DNA from: JAQBDA01 sp041301185
Lineage (GTDB): Bacteria > Chloroflexota > Anaerolineae > Anaerolineales > UBA4823
Reading direction: 5' to 3'
Length of the DNA: 6,242 bases
NCBI GenBank assembly: GCA_041301185.1
Contig: JBFYSV010000042.1
Location: 1 to 6,242 of the forward strand
The stretch's first letter is position 1; the number at the start of each line of letters is the position of its first letter. The notes under the pieces were generated by a model. The model saw only the letters and a list, made by a program, of their open reading frames with translations, made no database searches and was not told the DNA's origin. The translations under genes were made by a program, and so were the position numbers. Of this stretch, positions 1 to 5,967 are shown in pieces.

Positions 1-2
1 AT

Positions 3-152
3 ATCACCGTCCAGGTGTGCTGGGACGCCGACCGGCTTGACCTGGGGCGGATCGGCATTCGCCCTGTGCCCGAGCGCCTGTGCACCGAGCCAGCCCGCCG
101 GGCGGAGTTCATCGCCTGGGCTTACCAGAGCAGCCGGGCTTCCTTGCCCTGA
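3..152 (+). CDS. HD-domain-like protein, C-terminal fragment (5' end outside window)
   Basis: This is an open frame from the window edge to a TGA at 150-152, giving 49 residues that end in ARRAEFIAWAYQSSRASLP. The stretch CWDADRLDLGRIGI followed by P-x-P-x-x-L-x-T-E is a signature I recognise from the C-terminal part of a family of small bacterial HD-domain proteins (putative metal-dependent phosphohydrolases), where it follows the HD core. The metal-binding His and Asp residues would lie upstream and are not in the window, so activity cannot be judged. The gene is convergent with the minus-strand operon that ends at 320, and nothing links the two functionally. The coding call is firm because of the family-like motif. 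The function is only by resemblance. Confidence 0.72.
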   Translation: MTVQVCWDADRLDLGRIGIRPVPERLCTEPARRAEFIAWAYQSSRASLP

Positions 153-181
153 GCGGCGCAATTCTCTCTCAGTCCGCGCCA

Positions 182-207
182 TAGAGACGTAGCATGCTAC
201 GTCTCTA
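182..207. repeat. 26-bp perfect palindrome
   Basis: The left arm TAGAGACGTAGCA is followed with no spacer by its exact reverse complement TGCTACGTCTCTA. It lies 30 bases after the stop of the HD-like gene and 113 bases beyond the end of the exporter gene, in the gap between convergent genes. There is no T-run on either side, so it is not a classical intrinsic terminator, although it could fold in both transcripts. Closely similar palindromes (GTAGAGACGT...ACGTCTCTAC) are, from memory, common dispersed elements in cyanobacterial and Chloroflexota intergenic DNA. I infer that this is a copy of such a repeat rather than an operator. Confidence 0.8.
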
Positions 208-214
208 CCGTATT

Positions 215-280
215 CACCGCCGAGACGCAGAGAGCGCGAAGAAAACCAGTTAACCGCGAAGGAAAGAAGACCGCTAAGGA
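215..280 (+). repeat. Dispersed intergenic repeat, copy A (degenerate)
   Basis: This copy begins CACCGCCGAGACGCAGAGAG, passes through the core GTTAACCGCGAAG (249-261) and ends in an AAGGA before a T-run. It matches copy C at 5868-5932 along its length in the same orientation: CACC..GAGAC.CAGAGAG, then the 13-base core, then AAAGAAGA. I recognise the type as the widespread low-complexity 'ACCACAGAGACACAGAGAA' intergenic element of many environmental genomes. It often produces spurious ORF calls. No coding function is supported. Confidence 0.7.
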
Positions 281-319
281 TTTTTACCTACCCCCTCGCA
301 CCCCGCACTTCGCACTTCT

Positions 320-1573
320 TCACCCCATCCGGACCGGCTCCGGGGCGCGCTTCAGCGTCACCAGACTCAGCCCGAAACCCGCCGCCATGATCGCAATCCC
401 GGCAAGATAGGGCAGCAGGATATTGATATCAAAAATATAGCCCGCCAGCAGCGGCCCGAAGATGCGCCCCAGGCTGACGAACGAGTTGCTCAGCCCCATC
501 ACGATCCCCTGGGGCAGGCTGGCGCGCCGGGAGGTGAGCGAGGTGAGGGCCGGGATTTGCAGGGCGGTGGCTAAACCGAAAAAGGCAGTGCTGAGCAAAA
601 TCATCCAGTAGCTGTCTACCAGCAGCATCCAGCCGAAGCCGACGGCGGTTGCCAGCAGCCCGCCGCGGATGACCGCCTCGTCTCCCCAGCGCCGGGTCAG
701 CGGGCCTGCCAGCCCGCCCTGCCCGAGGGCGGAGACCAATCCCAGCACCATCATCATCACCCCCACCTCCTGCGGTCCAAAGCCGTAGCGCTCCAGGGCG
801 TACAGCCCGAAGACGCTGGCGAAGATCATCAAGCCGCAGGTGCTGATGAAAGTCAGGGCGAACAGCACTCCGATCGGGCTGCGGATGGTGCTCGCCCACA
901 GGCGCACGTCCAGGAGGCCCTCGGCAGGCGCTGCAGCGGAGGCCGCGCCGCCAGGAGTGCTGTCAGAAGCGCCGCCTGGGGCAGCGCCAGCTTTACCGGC
1001 TTGCAGGCGCTGTGCGGCGGGCAGGGATTCCGGCAGGAACAGCCACGCCAGAAGCAGCGAGAGCAAGGATAGCCCGGCGGCAATGAAAAACGGCAGGGAG
1101 AGCGCCTCGCCCCCCAGCAAGCCGCCCAGGGCCGGGCCGAGGATCGTGCCCACCCCGCCCGCCGCGCCCAGCAGGCCCATCCCCCCGCCGCGCTCCTGCT
1201 CAGGGGTGCTGTCGCCGATATACGCCATGCTGGTGGGAGCGGTGGCGGAAGAAAGGATGCCGGATAGGATGCGGGCGGCGAATAGCATCCACAGCTCGGT
1301 CGCCAGCCCGAACCAGAGCATGGTGATGGCGTAGCCCAGGATGCCGATGATCAAAATAGGCTTGCGCCCCACCCGGTCCGACAGGCTGCCCCAGACCGGC
1401 CCGCAGATCAGGCGCATCACCGCGTACGAAGCCACCAGCAAACCCAGCTCCATCCCCCCGGCGCCCATATCCTCGACGTAGAACGGCAGGATGGGGATAA
1501 CGATCCCGTAGCCGAGCATGACCACGAACAGGACGAAGGTTAATATGTACAGGTTGCGCTTGGAGGAGTTCAC
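320..1573 (-). CDS. MFS drug exporter, DHA1 type, 12 TM
   Basis: This is a 417-residue inner-membrane proton-coupled transporter of the major facilitator superfamily. Hydrophobic helices run from residue 8 to about 408 in two bundles of six. The cytoplasmic motif A after TM2 is intact (GSLSDRVGRKP, 62-72), as is R101 in TM4 (motif B) and the TM5 antiporter motif C (GxxxGPxxGG, about 140-151). The last of these is typical of TetA/Bmr-like drug:H+ antiporters. The C-terminal counterpart of motif A is degenerate (GPLTRRWGDE, 290-299). The central loop, about 184-219, is an unusual Gly/Ala/Pro/Ser-rich linker. The start is GTG at 1573. An AGGAG lies 10 bases upstream, inside the last codons of the preceding gene, whose TAA is only 6 bases before this start, so translational coupling is likely. 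This is the last gene of the operon. The substrate is unknown. Export of a toxic compound is inferred from the motifs and the TetR context. Confidence 0.93.
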   Translation of the reverse strand: MNSSKRNLYILTFVLFVVMLGYGIVIPILPFYVEDMGAGGMELGLLVASYAVMRLICGPVWGSLSDRVGRKPILIIGILGYAITMLWFGLATELWMLFAARILSGILSSATAPTSMAYIGDSTPEQERGGGMGLLGAAGGVGTILGPALGGLLGGEALSLPFFIAAGLSLLSLLLAWLFLPESLPAAQRLQAGKAGAAPGGASDSTPGGAASAAAPAEGLLDVRLWASTIRSPIGVLFALTFISTCGLMIFASVFGLYALERYGFGPQEVGVMMMVLGLVSALGQGGLAGPLTRRWGDEAVIRGGLLATAVGFGWMLLVDSYWMILLSTAFFGLATALQIPALTSLTSRRASLPQGIVMGLSNSFVSLGRIFGPLLAGYIFDINILLPYLAGIAIMAAGFGLSLVTLKRAPEPVRMG

Positions 1574-1579
1574 TTCAAC

Positions 1580-4186
1580 TTAGCTCCTGCCATTTCCGAG
1601 TGCCACCGTCCCGGCATCGCCATCCACGGTAATAATCTGCCCATCGGCAATGCGCCGGGTGGCGACGCCGGTGCCCATCACCGCCGGGATGCCGTACTCG
1701 CGGGCGACGATGCTGCCGTGGCTGAGCGGCCCACCGATATCGGTGACCACAGCGGAGGCCATGGCAAAGAGCGGCGTCCAGGCGGGCGTGGTGGCGCCTG
1801 CCACCAGCACGTCGCCGGGGCGCATCTGGTCGAAGTCCTGCGGTCCGTGCAGCACGCATGCCGGGGCGGTGACTTTTCCACCGCTGGTCGGCACGCCTTT
1901 GATCACATCCGCCGCCTGACCCTCTTGCGAATGGGCGACGAAGATATCGGCCTTGACGCCCATTACCCGCTTCTGCATCGGGATCATCGGCGGCGGCGTC
2001 TCCCGCTTGAGGCGCTTCCAGTATTCCTTGCGCTCTGCCACCTGCGCCTGGCGGGGGGTAGTGTCTCCACCAACCAGGCCTGCTGCCAGGCCTGTTATCA
2101 GGGCGTCGATCTCGGCTTTCTCCAGCCAGAAAATATCGTCCGCCTGCTCGATCGCCCCGCCCGCGGCGAAGCGCCTGCCCAGCTCGCGCAGCATCGCCCG
2201 CAGCACGGGGTAGCCCAGCCCGATATCTGCCAGGGCGTCCTCGCGTACCTGTGCCATGGCTTGCCCGGCCCGCAGTGCCTTGCTGAACGCCCAGCGCCGC
2301 CAGCCCTTCAGGCGGGAGAGGGCAGTCTCCCCGGTTTGGATGCGCTTTTGCTCACTGGCACGCTGGCGCTCGTGCGGGTCGGCGCCCTCGCCGCGCAGGT
2401 ACATCTTGATGTTTTCCAACATGGGCTCGGGGTGGTCCAGGGACAGCCCGGCAGCAAAATCGAGCTGGAAGATGATATGCCCGTACTGCTTCAGATGGGC
2501 CTGGAAGCGGGTGGCGAACTCGGGGAAGGAGGGGGTTGGGGCGCTGTCTGGGCTTGCCAGCTGCGCCGCCAGGACCTCAGCCGGGGTGTTGAGCAGGTGG
2601 GCCTTCAGCCCTTCGTCCTGGGCGGCCCACAGGGCAAGATCGTAGAGCGATTTCTCCGAGCGGGCAGGGATATTGTCCCAGCCCATCAGCAAAGCGCTGG
2701 CGGGCGGGTCGCCTTCCTGTTTGGCGAGTCTGTCGTAGGCGCGGGTGAGCAGCATCTCTGAGCCGGATGAGGCGCCCATCGTAGCGAACATCAGGGCGCA
2801 GATATAGTACATGGCGGCATCCAGAATCTCCTGCGAGGTGCGCCACAGCTCAGCGGAGTCCATCTCGGCGGGGTGCTTTTCTTTCAGCCCGGCCGCGTAT
2901 GCCTGGTACTGGGGGTGCATCTCGTCCCGCCACAGCGGCACCAGCTGGCGCAGCAGGCGCGGGTAAGCCGGCAGTTGCCGGAACAGCACCCATAGCCATC
3001 CCTTGAGTGGAAAGCTGGCGCTCATATAGGCATAGGTATTGATGTGGGTGAGGTAATACTCCCCAAGATCAGGCTCTGCGCCGATCATTCGCTTGCCTAA
3101 CGGGCGCATCTGGCGCAGGAAGGTGGGGATGCCCAGAGTGAGGAACAGCGGGCTGAGCGGGTCGGGCATCAGGTCCACCAGGCTGCCGCGCATGAAGACG
3201 CCCTTGGAGTTGGGCCGGATCCACTCGACCGGCGCTTCGGGCAGTGCGGTCACCGGGCGGGCTTGCAGGATGGTGAACTGCCCGTCCTTCAACGCCCACT
3301 CGATATCCACCGGCATGCCGTACAGGTCTTGGATTTGTACGCCCAGGCGGGCCAGCTCGGCGGCTTTCCCGTCGCTCAGCACAGGAACGCTCTTCAGGGG
3401 ATCGGGGACCGGCTGCTCGGTGGTGCCGGATTCCGTGCGCACGGTCATCACCTGCTTTTGCGCCGTCTCGCGGTGGATGATCTTGCCGTCCGCCTTGCGG
3501 ACCGTGAGGGTATCCGGCGTTACTGCCCCGCCCACCACCGCCTCGCCCAGCCCCCAGGCGGCATTGATGACCATCTCATCACGATGGGCGTTGAGCGGGT
3601 TGGCAGTGAACAGGATCCCGGCTGCTTCGGCGTTCACCAGCAGCTGCACCACCACCGCCAGAGCCACGCTCTCCGGGGGGATGTCCTGGCGCAGGCGGTA
3701 GCTGATGGCGCGCCCGGTCCACAGGGAAGCCCAGCAGTTCTTGACGGCTGCCAGCACATGCTCCGCGCCGGAGATGTTGAGGTAGGTCTCCTGCTGCCCG
3801 GCGAAGGACGCCCCCGGCAGGTCTTCGGCGGTAGCAGACGAGCGCACCGCCACGGGCGGATTGGCGCCGGGCAGGCTCCCGTAAGCCTCTACGATGGCGG
3901 AAGCCAGCTCGCTGGGGATGCTCGCCCCGGCGAACAGGCGGTGGATGGCCTGAGAAGCGCTCTCCAGCGTGGTTGGGCGGGAGGCGTCTACTTTGCCCAG
4001 GGCGGCGAGAATACCTGCTTGCAGGTTGTTGGCGCCGACGAACTGACGGTAAGCCTGGGTGGTAATGTGGAAACCGTCCGGCACGGGCAGCCCGGCGGCA
4101 ACCAGGCGGGACAACGAGGCGCCCTTGCCGCCAACGGTCTCCAGGTCGGCCTGCGGGTCGGAGAGGGGGAGGGTGTAAGGTTTCAT
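1580..4186 (-). CDS. PEP/pyruvate-binding phosphotransferase, rifampin phosphotransferase-like
   Basis: This protein has 868 residues in three parts. An ATP-grasp PPDK N domain spans about 15-315, with GGKG (K21), VRSSATAEDL (R115), DIEW (E296) and LQARP (Q308, R310). A long, mostly helical middle domain spans about 325-755. A swivelling PEP-utilising His domain spans about 765-865, with GGPLSHGSIVAREYGIPAV and catalytic His823. There is no C-terminal PEP/pyruvate TIM barrel, so it is not PEP synthase or PPDK. Length and order match rifampin phosphotransferases (about 867 residues, catalytic His825 in the Listeria enzyme). These split ATP to AMP and Pi and place the beta-phosphate on the antibiotic. 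All visible catalytic positions fall within one or two residues of that enzyme. The middle, substrate-binding part looks divergent (YGHIIFQLDF at 568-577), so the acceptor may not be a rifamycin. The start ATG has AAGGAG 6 bases upstream. The methyltransferase stop lies 17 bases upstream and the exporter start 6 bases downstream. Confidence 0.9.
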   Translation of the reverse strand: MKPYTLPLSDPQADLETVGGKGASLSRLVAAGLPVPDGFHITTQAYRQFVGANNLQAGILAALGKVDASRPTTLESASQAIHRLFAGASIPSELASAIVEAYGSLPGANPPVAVRSSATAEDLPGASFAGQQETYLNISGAEHVLAAVKNCWASLWTGRAISYRLRQDIPPESVALAVVVQLLVNAEAAGILFTANPLNAHRDEMVINAAWGLGEAVVGGAVTPDTLTVRKADGKIIHRETAQKQVMTVRTESGTTEQPVPDPLKSVPVLSDGKAAELARLGVQIQDLYGMPVDIEWALKDGQFTILQARPVTALPEAPVEWIRPNSKGVFMRGSLVDLMPDPLSPLFLTLGIPTFLRQMRPLGKRMIGAEPDLGEYYLTHINTYAYMSASFPLKGWLWVLFRQLPAYPRLLRQLVPLWRDEMHPQYQAYAAGLKEKHPAEMDSAELWRTSQEILDAAMYYICALMFATMGASSGSEMLLTRAYDRLAKQEGDPPASALLMGWDNIPARSEKSLYDLALWAAQDEGLKAHLLNTPAEVLAAQLASPDSAPTPSFPEFATRFQAHLKQYGHIIFQLDFAAGLSLDHPEPMLENIKMYLRGEGADPHERQRASEQKRIQTGETALSRLKGWRRWAFSKALRAGQAMAQVREDALADIGLGYPVLRAMLRELGRRFAAGGAIEQADDIFWLEKAEIDALITGLAAGLVGGDTTPRQAQVAERKEYWKRLKRETPPPMIPMQKRVMGVKADIFVAHSQEGQAADVIKGVPTSGGKVTAPACVLHGPQDFDQMRPGDVLVAGATTPAWTPLFAMASAVVTDIGGPLSHGSIVAREYGIPAVMGTGVATRRIADGQIITVDGDAGTVALGNGRS

Positions 4187-4203
4187 TTTCTGCTCCTTAC
4201 GCT

Positions 4204-4947
4204 TTACCAGATTCCAGGGATCAGGCGGTAACGGACCTTTTTGGCATAATCTGCATAGCCTGGAAGCTCAGCTTGTAACATTTGATCTTCAAGAAGTGTC
4301 CGAACGACCATCGTCAGCGCCGTCAGCACTCCGGGGAGGATAGCCCACCAAGAGTTCAGCATTGGGCCGGTGGCTGGCCAGAGCAGCAAGGTTGCCAGGT
4401 AGGAGGGGTGACGGATAAACTGGTAGGGTCCGTTGCTGACCACATGCTGGCCGCGTTCTGCCTGGATACGCGATTCAGCCGAGAAGAACGGGTTGGAGTT
4501 TATCGCCCAGCCCGCCAGCCCGTTGCCCAATAAGTAGATGATATATGCGGCTACGATCACCGCAACTGGCAAGGCACCTGACCAATGAAAGCGACCTCCA
4601 TCCAGACCGGCAACCAGAAAGGTGCCAAACGCCAGCACAAAGTAAATTGGCAGGATGATGCGGTCGTAATGCTGCGTATTTTTGTGGCGGGTGGCCCGCT
4701 CCACCAGCAGGTCGGGGTGGCACCAGCGCAGCAGGGTGAGAAAAAGAAGCTTGGGCAATATCCAGGCGCAGAGAAATAGCCATCCCAGAGCCCAATCCAG
4801 GCGCCCTGCGCCGCCGAAGAGCAGCAGCGCGGTCAGAAGCAGTGTTGCCAGGAATCCAACCAGCATTTTCAGGGCAGCTGCATTCGGGGTGAGCGGTGTG
4901 GATGGGTTGTCTGCTTTTGGCTCTGGGTTCTTCTGGGTGGTTATCAT
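4204..4947 (-). CDS. Membrane methyltransferase, isoprenylcysteine carboxyl methyltransferase (ICMT)-like
   Basis: This is a 247-residue integral membrane protein with hydrophobic segments at about 28-45, 52-73, 97-114, 125-148 and 183-218. The C-terminal half carries the ICMT/PEMT fold signature: GPY then RHPSY (173-183), and R216-xxx-E220-D with the Y231/Y234...V238-RYRLIPG tail. In the family these residues form the S-adenosylmethionine pocket and the active site at the membrane face. The N-terminal 25 residues are polar and Pro-rich, which suggests a cytoplasmic tail. Bacterial members rarely have a known substrate, and bacteria lack prenylated CaaX proteins, so a lipid or a hydrophobic small molecule is more likely. 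The start ATG at 4947 has AAGGAG 6 bases upstream. The upstream gap to the regulator (76 bases) contains an operator-like palindrome. The stop is 17 bases before the phosphotransferase start, so the two are probably cotranscribed. Family placement is firm; the reaction is not known. Confidence 0.88.
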   Translation of the reverse strand: MITTQKNPEPKADNPSTPLTPNAAALKMLVGFLATLLLTALLLFGGAGRLDWALGWLFLCAWILPKLLFLTLLRWCHPDLLVERATRHKNTQHYDRIILPIYFVLAFGTFLVAGLDGGRFHWSGALPVAVIVAAYIIYLLGNGLAGWAINSNPFFSAESRIQAERGQHVVSNGPYQFIRHPSYLATLLLWPATGPMLNSWWAILPGVLTALTMVVRTLLEDQMLQAELPGYADYAKKVRYRLIPGIW

Positions 4948-4986
4948 GGCATTCTCCTTTTGTAGACTTTAAGGACTGGACGATTG

Positions 4987-5007
4987 TGAGCGAACAGTGG
5001 TCGCTCA
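4987..5007. promoter_or_regulatory. Probable TetR operator O3, upstream of the methyltransferase gene
   Basis: The 21-bp palindrome TGAGCGA-N7-TCGCTCA has a further symmetric CA-g-TG at its centre. It repeats the AGCGA...GGTCGCT pattern of the two sites in the regulator's own promoter with the same arm spacing. It lies 17 bases after the regulator stop and 40 bases before the methyltransferase start. Recognition by the upstream TetR protein is inferred from this match. No convincing -35/-10 pair is visible around it: a TTGAGC overlaps one arm but has no good -10. Confidence 0.75.
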
Positions 5008-5023
5008 ACTGGACAAAAAAAGT

Positions 5024-5617
5024 TCAGGCTTGAATGCCCTCGAACAGGATCCCCAGGGCTTGCTCCAGCATCTCCTCGGGCGTGCCGGTGGGGCGGGTGG
5101 TGAAGACAGAGATGGACAGCAGCGAGAAGATGCTGCGGGCGGTGAACAACGGGTTGACCGGGCGGAATTCTCCCCGGCGGATGCCTTCCTCGATCAGCTT
5201 GCGCAGCATATCCTGGTAGGCGTGGCGGTGAAGCTGGATCTGCTCCTGGCTGTCTGCCGAGAGGCGCTGCGCTTCCAGGCTGAGCTTGAGGAAGATCTGC
5301 CGGCTGTCCACCAGGTAGCCGAGGTGCATCTGCATGATCTTGCGCAGCTTCTCGGCAATGGTCGAGTTCGCCTGGATGATCTCCTCGGCATGGATGGTGA
5401 TTTTTTTGATCTCTTCTTCAAAGTACGAGACCATGATCTCGTCCTTAGATTTGTAGTAGTCGTACAGGGTGGATTTGCCCAGCCCGGCGGCTTTGGCAAT
5501 CTCGCGCATGGAAGTCTCGGTGAAGCCTTTCTCCAGGAACAGGTGGACCGAGGCATCGAAGATCTCCTTGCGCCGGCGTTGTTGCTCTTCATCGGTGAGG
5601 GGGATACCTTTGGGCAT
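5024..5617 (-). CDS. TetR/AcrR-family transcriptional regulator
   Basis: This is a 197-residue regulator of normal TetR length. The N-terminal DNA-binding domain is at about 14-60, with the helix-turn-helix at 36-56 (SMREIAKAAGLGKSTLYDYY) followed by KSKDE, a textbook TetR pattern. The remaining residues, 62-197, form the helical ligand-binding and dimer domain, which varies with the inducer and gives no substrate clue here. It is probably a repressor of its own operon: two matching palindromes overlap its promoter and a third lies just downstream, before the methyltransferase gene. The start ATG at 5617 has AAGGAG 5 bases upstream and lies about 28 bases from the predicted transcription start. 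It is the first gene of the minus-strand cluster. Family assignment is very secure; ligand and targets are inferred. Confidence 0.95.
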   Translation of the reverse strand: MPKGIPLTDEEQQRRRKEIFDASVHLFLEKGFTETSMREIAKAAGLGKSTLYDYYKSKDEIMVSYFEEEIKKITIHAEEIIQANSTIAEKLRKIMQMHLGYLVDSRQIFLKLSLEAQRLSADSQEQIQLHRHAYQDMLRKLIEEGIRRGEFRPVNPLFTARSIFSLLSISVFTTRPTGTPEEMLEQALGILFEGIQA

Positions 5618-5630
5618 GGGTGCTCCTTGA

Positions 5631-5649
5631 AAGCGACTAATGGTCGCTT
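5631..5649. promoter_or_regulatory. Probable TetR operator O1, over the transcription start
   Basis: This is AAGCGAC-N5-GTCGCTT, a 19-bp palindrome with perfect 7-base arms. It lies immediately downstream of the -10 box of the regulator's promoter, over the expected start point (near 5645) and just before the Shine-Dalgarno. A bound repressor here would block initiation. Its centre is 26 bp from the centre of O2. Confidence 0.85.
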
Positions 5650-5651
5650 AT

Positions 5652-5680
5652 ATTATAAGCGAACGCCGGTCGCTTGTCAA
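5652..5680 (-). promoter_or_regulatory. Consensus sigma70-type promoter of the tetR-led operon
   Basis: On the minus strand there is a -35 TTGACA (5680-5675), exactly 17 bases, then a -10 TATAAT (5657-5652). Both hexamers are perfect matches to the housekeeping consensus. The spacer is almost entirely occupied by operator O2 and the start point by O1. A promoter this strong makes sense only if normally repressed, in keeping with autoregulation by the TetR protein. Confidence 0.92.
5657..5675. promoter_or_regulatory. Probable TetR operator O2, in the promoter spacer
   Basis: This is AAGCGA-N7-TCGCTT, a 19-bp palindrome that fills the gap between -35 and -10 and touches both. Its arms are identical to those of O1 and differ by one base from O3. 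A bound repressor here would exclude RNA polymerase. Confidence 0.85.
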
Positions 5681-5694
5681 GACCCAAAAATAAT

Positions 5695-5767
5695 CACCAC
5701 AGAGACCACAGAGAGCACAGAGAAAACCCTTAACCACGAAGGCACCAAGACACCAAGGTGCACGAAG
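5695..5767 (+). repeat. Dispersed intergenic repeat, copy B
   Basis: This copy begins CACCACAGAGACCACAGAGA, continues through TTAACCACGAAGGCACCAAG and ends CACGAAG. It starts 15 bases upstream of the regulator's -35 box. It is the same type of element as copies A and C and in the same orientation, but closer to the familiar 'CACCACAGAGAC...AACCACGAAGGCACCAAGACACCAAGG' form. Translations of such elements (TTETTESTE, NHEGTKTPR) are well-known false proteins. No gene is called here. Confidence 0.75.
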
Positions 5768-5805
5768 TTTATTTTATTAAAACTGCCACATGGAGTTGTT
5801 TGTAG

Positions 5806-5864
5806 GGGCGGAGCTGAAGAGAGCCGCGCCCAACCGGGGAAGGGTTCCCTTGCTCCGCCCGGTT
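5806..5864. repeat. Inverted repeat with alternative pairings, GC-rich
   Basis: GGGCGGAGC (5806-5814) is matched exactly by GCTCCGCCC (5852-5860). An overlapping alternative pairs AACCGGG (5832-5838) with CCCGGTT (5858-5864), which runs into a short T stretch to 5867. The structure lies between dispersed repeats B and C with no gene transcribed into it, so a terminator role is doubtful. It may be part of the repeat cluster. Confidence 0.5.
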
Positions 5865-5867
5865 TTT

Positions 5868-5932
5868 CCACCACGGAGACACAGAGAGAACAGAGAAAAG
5901 CGGTTAACCGCGAAGAAAGAAGAGCGCAAAGG
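5868..5932 (+). repeat. Dispersed intergenic repeat, copy C
   Basis: This copy begins CCACCACGGAGACACAGAGA, has the core GTTAACCGCGAAG (5903-5915, identical to 249-261 in copy A) and ends GCGCAAAGG before a run of six T. It is collinear with copy A, about 5.65 kb away on the other side of the operon. Its AACCGCGAAG (5906-5915) is 9/10 complementary to CTTTGCGGTT at 5987-5996, so it forms one arm of a larger imperfect inverted repeat. Confidence 0.75.
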
Positions 5933-5967
5933 TTTTTTGCACAAGACCCCTGGTTGCTGCTTATCTT

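Noticed and set aside
296..325. Short CGCACTT tandem repeat just past the exporter stop
   Set aside because: Only two 7-base units with a partial third. It is too short to be a meaningful array.
1718..2761. Plus-strand open frame of 347 codons inside the phosphotransferase gene
   Set aside because: It is an antisense shadow of a high-GC gene. The minus-strand product has intact ATP-grasp and His-domain motifs.
1580..4186. PEP synthase or pyruvate phosphate dikinase
   Set aside because: The first and His domains fit, but the His domain is at the extreme C-terminus and the PEP/pyruvate TIM barrel that completes those enzymes is missing.
3263..4231. Plus-strand open frame of 322 codons
   Set aside because: It is an antisense shadow of the N-terminal ATP-grasp region, with no recognisable domain.
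5015..5034. Possible intrinsic terminator after the first TetR gene (minus strand, TTCA-AGCC-TGAA then C and seven T)
   Set aside because: The stem is only 4 bp and overlaps the stop codon. It is too weak to call, although partial attenuation cannot be excluded.
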